Source: Marthasterias glacialis (lineage: Eukaryota > Echinodermata > Asteroidea > Forcipulatida > Asteriidae). From it: 64,000 nt of DNA. Below the pieces are notes generated by a model. It made no database searches, was not told the origin of the DNA, and was given only the letters and a program-made list of their open reading frames with translations. A program made the position numbers and the translations under genes. Below are positions 54,788 to 64,000 of this stretch, one piece after another (positions within the stretch are counted from its first letter, which is position 1; each line of letters opens with the position of its first letter). The DNA lies in the NCBI GenBank assembly GCA_911728455.2, contig OU452224.1, positions 3,410,001-3,474,000 on the forward strand, read 5' to 3'.

Positions 54788-55643
54788 TAGACCGATCCAT
54801 TAAGCTCCGCCCCTTACGTGTTGACCAATCACAGCCTTGGCTACGCCACCGAAAGTTAGACACGGGGATGGAAAATGTAAACAATGTGTACGCATAGTTA
54901 CAGCTTCCTCCGTGCATAGCTCCATGGTTACAGGTGCTCGTTCATGTCGTGCAGCACTGATCCCCATAGAGATCAGGGCGTGCAGTGTGGCATTGAAGAG
55001 GTGCACATTGCACTGCCCACGTGTGTACAGTGGCGATGTAGCCAATGCTGTGATTGGTCAATATGTTGGGGGCGGGGTGTACTTCACACGTGCCGGCTCC
55101 AAACAGATGGAAGACACCATTGCAAATGCATTGGCTAACGCTTACAGGGCGCTCGTTCATGTCGTGCAGTGTGGCATTGAAGAGATGCTCATTGCGCTGC
55201 CCACGTGTGTACCGTGGCGATGTAGCCAATGCTGTGATTGGTCAATATGTTGGGGGCGGGGTGTACTTTACACGTGCCGGCTCCAAACAGATGGAAGACG
55301 CCATTGCAATTGCATTGGCTAACGCTTACAGGGCGCTCGTTCATGTCGTGCAGTGTGGCATTGAAGAGATGCACATTGCGCTGCCCACGTGTGTACCGTG
55401 GCGATGTAGCCAATGCTGTGATTGGTCAATATGTTGGGGGCGGGGTGTACTTCACACGTGCCGGCTCCAAACACATCGGAGGACACCATTGCAAATGCAT
55501 TGGCTAACATTTACAGTGCGCTCGTTCATGTCGTGCAGTGTGGCATTGAAGAGATGCACATTGCGCTGCTACGTGTACTACAGTGGTGATATAGCTATTG
55601 ATTGGTCAATATGTTTAGGGGGCAGGGCACAATGATCGGTCTA
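54788..55643. mobile_element. TIR element with internal 184-bp tandem repeats
   Basis: The left end TAGACCGATCCATTAAGCTC, GTTGACCAATCACAGCC and the right end (inverse TAGACCGATCATTGTGCCCT, TATTGACCAATCAATAGC) are inverted repeats. Inside are three to four head-to-tail units of about 184 bp, landmark GCTCGTTCATGTCGTGCAG at 54936, 55151, 55335 and 55520. Each unit carries GTGATTGGTCAATATGTTGG followed by GGCGGGGTGTACTT, a copy of the subterminal block. 184 is not a multiple of 3, so the long open frames on both strands are not coding. Confidence 0.88.
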
Positions 55644-56000
55644 TCCTGTTGGTACTTTGATCTCCATTAATACTGATCAATGTGTCGGTAAGTCTAACGT
55701 CATTACAGCATAAACCACGCCCACTCCACACATGTGAGCTCCAAACACAGTCATCAGAAGCCCCATTGCAGATGCATTGGCTAACATTTTCTCCAACGAT
55801 ACGCAAAAACAAGATAGGTGATTGTATTCAACACATGTGTTGTGCAACCACTAAATCTTCTTAGAAATGTCCTCTTTTAAGAAATTTGTCTAACTGTAAA
55901 AAACAGGGTTTTAGGTTAGATTACACACAAACCAATGCCAGCTTTGGAACCGGCAATGTTTCAGTGAATGTGACTTACCAACAGGATTGTTGGCAACTTC

Positions 56001-56156
56001 AGCAGACGATAATAAAATTGCAAAAAAGTGACCACAAAAAGTACAGCCCGCCCTCATGAGTTTCGTGAGCAAAATAGAGCAGACGATAATGAAATTGCAA
56101 AAAAATGTGACCGCTAAAAGTACAGCCCGCCCTCATGAGTTTCATGTGCAAAATTG
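56001..56156. repeat. Tandem duplication upstream of MDN1
   Basis: Two units of about 82 bp (CAGACGATAATAAAATTGCA and again CAGACGATAATGAAATTGCA, each ending CCGCCCTCATGAGTTTC) lie 180-330 bp before the MDN1 start codon. Confidence 0.9.
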
Positions 56157-56335
56157 ACAACCTAACCTTTGACCGAAAAATACACGTGCGAACTGTGTTG
56201 AAATAATACATCGCGGTGGTGGTTAGTGTGGAATTAATTCCAGACGGAACTTCTTCAGAAAAGTTCCCGACGAAATCGTTTTAATTTATCTCTTTTGATA
56301 GAAATTAGAATACACACAACAAATGTTATGCAAAG

Positions 56336-59300
56336 ATGAATGAGTTTCGGTGGGACATTACGTCAAGTCTCGGTAGACTTGTGTCTGCCATTTCACAACC
56401 AACACTAATTTCGTACTGCCAAGAATTGCTCGCAAAACAGGTAAGATAAGATTTAGAATAGGAATGCTCAGCTCATAATCATTACATTTACATCTTGAAA
56501 AGTGGCGTAACTAGATATTTTCATTTGGGGGAAGAGGCAGGGGCAAAGACATAATTGGTGGGGGGTGGGGTGTTTTTTTTTACAAATTACAAGATCTCGA
56601 CAAATCAGCAGAGACCCATGCCATGCTACTGTTTTGAACTTGAGACATTTAATGACATTGCAACTGTGATGTAACCTAATAATCTAATACTAATAATCAT
56701 AACTAGTTCACATTTGTCGATAACGTTTGTTAACATTATGCACAAAATCCATTGTGGTTGTATGTGATACAAACTTGATTCACTGAACAAACTGTTAAGT
56801 GTTATGATATCAAGAGAAAATAAGGTAGGGCATCCCAATAGACCGATTGCATGACCCATGTCACGTGACATATTGTGGGTATTAAATGTAAACAAACACG
56901 ACATCCTCCATAGGAAAGTGCGGTACGGTATGATTGTTGCATTTGCTTATTCCATCGAGGCTTTTTTTTTTAAATCTGTGAAAAATATTCCAGAGTTTGT
57001 ACCAGAGACCTTCGAGTGGCTGAATAAAGCCAGTAAGGACAGTTCCAGCAAGTCTTGGAAATTGTACAAGTAACGTATATATGTGCACGATGTGTACTAC
57101 TAGTGCACGATGGAACGTTGAGGCCAGACGACCGAGATCACACACTTTTCAACACAAGAATTTCAAAGTTTTGAAGCTGAATAATCCAAAGAAATTGCTT
57201 TCCAAAAGTAACTGTGTGATTCTTTTTCCTATTTGAAATTTCGCAAGGCTAGGTATAAATGCTCACTTTTCCAACATTCTTTACCCTTTTTTACAGTGAT
57301 TTAGGCCAACATTACAAACAAAATAACAGGCGGGTGGCTACATAGTCGTCCGACGCCGGTAGTGCATAACTCAAAATAAACCTCTTTACTGGTAGTTTAT
57401 GAAACAGTAATGTAATTAATATCAATGCCACAACATAAACTTTAATAAAATGGCTCAGTAACTGTGTTATTATTACCAAAAGCCGACTTTTGGTGTGACT
57501 CTGTCGGTCACGGCTTGTATTTGCACGTAGTTTGCCATCAGCTCAGATGACGTAGTACCCACAATAGGTCACGTGATGACATGTAAACATTGGTTGCGCA
57601 ATCGGTCTATTGAGTTACAAGTTGTCCCATTGTCATTGCGTTGGCTTTTCTGTATTGTTATTTGTTTTTGTAATGGATAGATTTGGACACCAGCAGACCG
57701 CCAGCAGCTCCTGGGTAAGCTCTGCGAGTACCTTCCCCATCCACAATGCACCCTACCGATAGCGGTAGCCTTCCGCCCCATCTTGCTGGACCTGCTGGAA
57801 AGGGCCGGACACCAGTTAACAACAAGAGAGCGCTTTTCCTTGGAGGAGCATGAGCGTCTCTGCATAGCGCTGGGAAGACTCCTCTCACTGCACCCTGATG
57901 CATACAGGTATAGTGGTATTTCCACTGATGGGCAGAGATTGTCTGTGCTTTGACCAAACTATCTTGATAACATTCTTAGGAAGATGTAGTACTCTTAAGC
58001 AAATGTTGGATTTAAATTCCACGTCTGAATACACATTTCTAGTAGTAGTGCAAGGGAAGTATGTATTTTATCTCAACCAAACAGCTTTTCCGTCATGTGT
58101 GGACAATTGTTTTTCATTTAAAGTTTTGTTGTACCTTGATTTCTCAACTAGGTTTTTGATGAAATACCTACAGACGTCACCCCCAGTGTTTGAGAGGTTA
58201 CTTACAGGAACAGCAGAAGTAAAACAGGCAAAGAAAAAGGTTTGTACATGACAACCCTCACTCCCTTGGCCCACTTGTCCACTTCAGTCCTCCACTTTAC
58301 TATCCTCCAATCATATGTCATTTTATGTTTGGACTTGGATAAAATCAGGATTGTAGCACTCTGGTCAGCACAGACCACCACTCGGTAATGCCGACCAGCA
58401 CGCAAGGAAAATGAAGTCACTCCGACCGGCACTCAGTTCAAGTGCAAAATCCTGGATACTGCATTTTTTATTGGAATAAATACCAAACTTTTTTTTTTTT
58501 TTTGACCAATACAGTCAAACATGCACCTTACCGATCTCAATTCAATCATGCAGCACACATACTATGACAGACTGCACTTTGTGTAACCTGTCTATGCAGT
58601 GTTCATGACACACACACTTGTATTGAGCACTGGTACTCGGTATTGCCACTGGTATGCGTGATGAAAACGTTACACACTGCAGCTATGTTCATTGAAATCA
58701 GCTGGTCGCAAAAGTTGTTCATAAAACCCTACTTCCATTATTATCATTCATCCAGTAATCTCTCAGATTTGATGCTTTTTGTAAATTTGTGAAAGGCTTG
58801 CATTGATTCTGCACACATGAAAAAGTTTGTTTAACTTGTTTGTTATTGTCACTGTACGAAAAAAAAAAAGTGCATTTGTGGCGTGCATTGTGCACACTGA
58901 GCTGGAACTACAACTTTTGCCACCGGCACTCAAATGGCGCTAGCTGCAACACTGGATAAGATTGGTATGCCTGACCCAGTGATAAGCAATTGTTATTTGG
59001 GCCTGCAGTCCTCTTTCCTCCATACTCAAACAACTTCATGAAGAGGATTTTGGAGGGTTGGAGTTAATCAATGCAAGCCTTTTACAAATTTACAAAAAGC
59101 ATCAAATCTGAGAGACTACTGGATGGATGATGGTAATGGAAGTAGGGTTTTATGAACATCAGAACAAAGAACATGTTAATATCACTGTTAAATATTCCTA
59201 TAAACAAATACGCATGGATTTACATTAGTTTTTCCCCCAAAAAACAAATCTGCAGAAATCAAAGCGACGGATCCCAACCCCTACTCTGAAAGACATCCTG

Positions 59301-62300
59301 AGGACGTGCCACAAATATTTGGAGTTCTCACAGGAGGCGTTCATTGACCTTTGGGATTGGAGTCCAATCCTAAAACTTTCTGAAGATCATGATGTTACGA
59401 CAAGATGGTAAGTCTGTCATTTCCTGCTCTGATCAGTCACGGTTGTGTGCAGCGAGTTTAAAGTCTACAGCGTTCTCCCTCTAACAGTGGCCTGCTGGCC
59501 AAATGCCAGTTAACACACCTGAGGACTGGTCAGAATTCTCTCCTAGTGGTCCGCCTGGCTAGGTCAGCGTTGACAAGCATCCCTGATGAACTAGTAAAAA
59601 AGCTGATGGACTAGTGAAGCGACAGGCTACCAGGTCTTGCTGGCTAGTCACTCAAGAAGTACCATGCTTACAAGCGGGATGGCCCTTGTTTGGTTCAAGC
59701 CTCAAATATCATGCCATATTGCATTCACATTGGACTATCGAGTGTGGTTATTCAGCCCAATACTATGATAACGGAGTGGTAAATTACACTGTTCAAATGT
59801 AGATTAATTCAAGGCTATGTAAACTCCACCGATATCTTTTAACTTTTTCGTCAGTATCAAAAAATCTTTATAAGTTTTGTTAAGTTACCAGAGGGAAACT
59901 GTTTGCATTTTCATATTAAGTTACCACAAAGTTCTACATTTGACCTACATGTATTAATTATTGTGTCGTTCTCAGACAATGTTCTACTGTTTAAACATGG
60001 ACTTAACATTGTCAAGTGAACAGTATGGTGCTATAACTTGACAATTTTAAGTTAAATGCACACTTTCCTCACAAGTAACTTGTACTTCTTACAATGCCTC
60101 GTATCAGTGCTATGTCAGGGCTTGAATTTGGGGTAAAATTCCACAAGACCGCAGGGCTTGTAGCTCAACATTTTTACCGGACCAGAATTTATTTTACAAG
60201 ACCAGAATCTGAATGAGAAAGAACTTTCTACAAAGTTTCAAATGGAAACTGTTTTCATTTGAACAAGCACTAAGAGAAGATTTGTCTCATTTGTCTTGTG
60301 GGGAAGTCAACAGAAGTGAAAGATTTTGATCAGATTCAAAGTCAACATTTTGAACATCATTTCTCATGTTTCTTTTTGTTCAAGATATTACACAGTGCGT
60401 TATTATTATTCAATTAAAAAAACACAAGACTGTCAGAATTGTCCAGTCTTGAGTTTACTGGCCCAATGCCTGTGGGCCAGCATAAAATTCGAGCCCTATA
60501 TGTTACAGGAAGAGTTGTGACAAAACGCAACAGACGTGTGGCTTTACATTTATAGTAAAGGTCATTGTTAGGGTCACAGTTGTCATACCATCATTGAGAC
60601 CTCATGTACTCATTGTATGGCACATGGTCAGTCCAGTGGCATCTTGCACACTGGGTTTGGGAAAGTCACAGAGCGTTACATTCTTGATGCAGTAGATTCA
60701 ATTCAATTCATCTCAATATTTATTTCCAAATTGCAAAATTGCACAACAAATAATCACTGCAGAAGGTCATGACGACAAACAAATTTAAAGAAAGCAACAG
60801 TAACAAATAAGGTTGTAATGACACAAATAAGACAGAGGCAATTATGGAGGCATATTCAGAAGAGAAAAAAGTCTAGCTTAGAAGTGCCTGTAAACATCAC
60901 AGTGAATGAAGCAAAAAATATTCTAATCACACAGAGACAGGCAGGAAAACAGAGACAGGACAGACGAAACAAATAACAAACTAACAAACTGGAATAAAAT
61001 AAAACTGAAATGGTAATCAATGACTGGCAGAAGAGTAGTGGTGAGAGAGAAGGAGCTACCCTAGATACTTAGACACATGATGTTTTTTATAGGAGTTCCT
61101 AAAACAGATGGAATGTAATCCCCGAGTAATGTCAAAATAATGTAGTTACGCAACATATGTATTAACCATGGTGCTATTTGCAGGTTGGCATTATACCACA
61201 ACCACTGGAATGATCATGGGCAGTCAGTAAGAAGGCTTAACGTTGTTTTTCCACAGGTATGCCCTGCACATTGAGGCAATATTAACAAACATGGGTGACC
61301 CGCAAACCCAGCAGCTGCTAAGACACCATTTCACCAACGATGACTTGAGACAATTGACCATCCAACATGAGCAGGCCAAACGGAGCGAAGCGTCCAACCA
61401 TGGGAAGCAGCTCCTTCTGAATCCAAACTTGACCTTTGACCCAGACCAATCAGGGAGCGGTACTCACACCATGCATCAGTTGATTGATACTGACATGAGT
61501 CCAGCTACGGTTGCAGTATGCGGAGTCTTACTGCCAGTCAAAGCAGCAGTTGAGAAACAGGTACGTGGAACAAATTTTTAACAGCGCCCAATTTCTTAAG
61601 ATGACGATAAATCTAAAAACAATTATCTGTTAAGTAACAATATTTTGTGAACTGGTCACAACTAGTTTTAATAAGGTGACAGTTAACCTGGCAACCAGTG
61701 TCTGCTAAGCAAAAATGATTTGTAATTAGCATCCTGAGCTCCCTCCGATCCTGTTTAGACATCTATACTATGGCTTGCCGTCTAAACTATAACAAATAAC
61801 ATACAAACATTGGATGCATGGGAGTGCATGGTCGCATAAATAGTGTTGAGGTGAAATCTGGACTATGGTAGTGATGATGACATCCATTCTCAACTGGGCC
61901 CAATAGACCGTTCCGGCTTTGGCAACCAGCCCCGCCCACACACATTAGTTTGTGTACGTTTACGCTGCACGTGTGACCGAGTTTGACCGAGTTCACATGA
62001 TCCAATTGGTCAATGGGCACAGTTTGATTGACAGGCCGGAACGGACTATTTCTCAAGTTGACGATATAGCTAAAACCAATTAACTATGAAAGTTTAATTG
62101 TTCACGGATTTGCACATAATTAAAAAAAAAAAGAAATGGTGAAACGGAATCTGTGTTAGTTTTTCAGTTGATGAGCGCCTGTTTTGACTCAAGTGACTTT
62201 GTATGAATCGGAAAATGTCTATGAGAGTCAAACTTAAATAAATGGACAATTTCTATTTCACGTTCCTATTTAACATAATTTTCCACACTCGGCTGAGAGG

Positions 62301-63905
62301 GAATTTTCATGGAAAGTATTTTGGCGTCTTTGAACAATGCATTGGGTAAATCAACCCTTTTGCCCTTCCTGATGTACTGTTGGAATGCGCCGTAACATGA
62401 TTATCAATGCCTGAGGACCCCACAACCAACCAGACATCCAAATTTGCCCATGGTCTACCATTTTGGGAGTCAAATTGGATGTGATGATATGGTGAGCATG
62501 TAGTGCATTGCCTAAAATTCACACTACACAATATAACCTGGTATAACATGTAGGGAAACCAACTCCCAAAATGACACAACCAAGAGTTATTGTGGTGATG
62601 GCGTCAGGTGAATAGGGTGAATACATGTACTTTGTTAAAGTCCCCAAATATGATTCTTGTACTCTCAGGATAGTTCCAAGACGCTCGTCAGGGTTCCATC
62701 GACCACTCGCAATCTTCACAGCCTGGCGTTAGCTGTGTCGTCCGGCACAGCTGTGCTGCTAGAGGGCGCTGTTGGTTGTGGGAAGAGCGCTCTTGTGGAC
62801 CACTTGGCACAAGTCACAGGTCGGAGAAAGGCACCAAACTTACTGAAAATACAACTTGGCGATCAGACAGACAGTAAAGTAAGTTTATCTCTTATATATG
62901 CTTTCCACCCTAAATGTAAAACTCAACATTTCTTTATTGTACTCGTTTTCATAGGATTTGTCATTACTTATGAGCTTAGGTACTGTATTTGCTGTAAAAA
63001 GACTATCCAGAATTAAACTTGCTAGACATATTCATATAATAAAACAGTTGAAACTTGTTGGAGAGAAATCTTGAAGGTAAAACATTGGATTGGTAATAAT
63101 CAATAACATCTGATTAGTTTCAATCTGTAAGCTCACTGATTATGAAGTTTGTTGTGATGCCTATCCTCCAGAGAAATATTCCCATTTGAAGACTCTCCAA
63201 ATTCCTCACAGACTCAGTTGGAATAAGTCGAGACAGTAGCAAGGTTTGGGTGAACAAGTAGATCCCTGTATTTTAATTGCCCAGAGCAAAGTGAAGACCC
63301 AAGACACCATGTGTCGTATGCCAACTGATCTGCCTCACAATGCATACATGATGAAAGCATGAGAAAGAAAAGGAATCTCCATCAAAATAAGATCTACTTG
63401 TAAATTAACTAAACAAACACTACAGTCTACAAATAACTTAAATGACAAAAGGCAGACTAAAGCACAACATATAAGATGGGCAGGAGGGTGGGAGAGAACA
63501 TGTCCAGCCTGCATGCTGACCAGACGAGGAATGAGAAATGAGGTAGCAAGAAAAGCTGACCACCCAGGTACGATGGTGGTGTACTGAAAACTTGACCGTT
63601 GCCATCTGCAACTGACCACACAAATTACAACTACCTCCCAGCATAACAAATAGCTGCAATACTATTGCTTATTTTGATTGCAGTAATAAAAAAATAAATT
63701 TTGACAAGACAAACTTAAGGAGGGAAATGAATTTACTCTTCCTAAAACATTAATATTTTATTCCTTCAAGAATTTCTTTGTTTATTCCCTAAAAGATAAT
63801 GAAGTTAAGCATTTTTATGAACATGTCTTCCAGGCTCTTATTGGTACGTACCGCTGCACTGACATTCCAGGGGAGTTTGTGTGGCAACCAGGAACACTGA
63901 CCCAG
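56336..63905 (+). CDS. MDN1: Midasin, N-terminal part (continues beyond right edge)
   Basis: Seven exons in frame: 56336-56440, 57681-57907, 58152-58239, 59256-59407, 61257-61560, 62669-62878, 63834-63905; 386 codons so far, all GT-AG. The N-terminal helical region has KQIWTPADRQQLL, LRPLLLDLLER-like AFRPILLDLLER, YLQTSPPVFERLL and DLWDWSPIL. The first AAA module begins with Walker A GAVGCGKS (325-332) and family-diagnostic KIQLGDQTDSK and TYRCTDIPGEFVWQPGTLTQ. Midasin/Rea1 is a giant (about 5,600-residue) AAA+ ATPase that strips assembly factors from pre-60S ribosomes in the nucleus. The start ATG (56336) follows two short upstream ATGs with immediate stops (56322 and 56328), which may damp translation. 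The rest of the gene lies to the right. Confidence 0.95.
56836..57612. mobile_element. CAATAGACCGATTGC element, copy 2 (full length)
   Basis: Ends CAATAGACCGATTGC and GCAATCGGTCTATTG are perfect inverted repeats. Subterminal CACGTGACATATTGTGGGTA and TACCCACAATAGGTCACGTG extend them imperfectly. It shares its interior with the inverted copy at 35110-35745. No transposase ORF. It lies in MDN1 intron 1. Confidence 0.9.
58717..59157. repeat. Inverted repeat in MDN1 intron 3
   Basis: Arms 58717-58808 (GTTCATAAAACCCTACTTCC onward) and 59066-59157 are inverted 92-bp copies, about 90 percent identical by eye, separated by 257 bp of dissimilar sequence. In the transcript they would form a stem. Confidence 0.9.
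59408..61256. other. MDN1 intron 4
   Basis: I see no gene. It has AT-rich unique sequence with an A-rich segment around 60735-61030 and no clear repeat boundary. Confidence 0.5.
61902..62050. mobile_element. MITE with AATAGwCCGTTCCGGC terminal repeats
   Basis: AATAGACCGTTCCGGC at the left and GCCGGAACGGACTATT at the right are inverted with one mismatch. CCAGCCCCGCCC and GACCGAGTTTGACCGAGTTC lie inside. Its start resembles the CAATAGACC elements at 27640, 54788 and 56836. It lies in MDN1 intron 5. Confidence 0.85.
62350..62625. repeat. Repeat fragment shared with 2868-3340
   Basis: CCATTTTGGGAGTCAAATTG and its inverse AACTCCCAAAATGACAC, plus GGCGTCAGGTGAATAGGGT, match segments flanking the GGGCTT element at 3034. 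It is a palindromic element in MDN1 intron 5. Confidence 0.6.
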
Positions 63906-64000
63906 GTACGTACATGTCTGGTTACCGTCGAAGAATTGTTGGCTCTAAAGACCTTGTTGCACTGGGCAATTATTACAGGCAACCTGGAGCCAACGAACTT

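Noticed and set aside
54837..55635. Long open frames on both strands (161 and 193 codons)
   Set aside because: They follow a 184-bp tandem repeat whose length shifts frame each unit; there is no conserved domain and both strands are equally open.

Overview
This is animal genomic DNA: AT-rich, intron-dense and repeat-crowded, with no bacterial-style gene packing. Six conserved eukaryotic genes could be read exon by exon. Family knowledge says all six have vertebrate orthologues. The gene set, the tRNA-derived SINEs with an L2/CR1-like tail, and the many short inverted-repeat elements fit a marine invertebrate deuterostome, most likely an echinoderm such as a sea star. That assignment is inference; no species is claimed.

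Layout. Left part, minus strand: TMEM181 (10 exons, 1320-15430, C-terminal exons beyond the left edge), with a gag-like proline-rich ORF at the extreme left (1-611) apparently inserted in one of its introns. Then HUNK, a complete AMPK-related kinase (6 exons, 17587-21511, 697 aa). Then GPN2, a complete GPN-loop GTPase (5 coding exons, 23698-28311, 309 aa), whose last intron is an AT-AC (U12-type) intron. A 175-bp-arm palindrome sits at the GPN2 5' end. Beyond it is a single-exon ORF of about 965-998 codons (29811-32807, minus) that looks transposon-derived.

Right part, plus strand: RMI1 (13 coding exons, 35952-51288, 763 aa, one GC-AG intron). Next is an intronless RPS2 ORF (52816-53646) that looks like an intact retrocopy. 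Last is the 5' end of MDN1/midasin (7 exons, 56336-63905, running off the right edge).

The genes are not an operon. Their products act in separate housekeeping roles: membrane trafficking and signalling (TMEM181, HUNK), RNA polymerase assembly (GPN2), recombination-intermediate dissolution (RMI1), and ribosome structure and assembly (RPS2, MDN1). GPN2 and RMI1 are divergent, with the palindrome and the single-exon ORF between their first coding exons.

Much of the remainder is repeats: at least six SINE copies, LINE remnants, several MITE families (one with a 9-bp target duplication, one flanked by TTAA), tandem arrays inside two TMEM181 introns, and a terminal-inverted-repeat element that has grown an internal 184-bp tandem array. 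Exon boundaries below were read by hand from splice sites and reading-frame continuity. No database search was run; family matches are from memory of the families.
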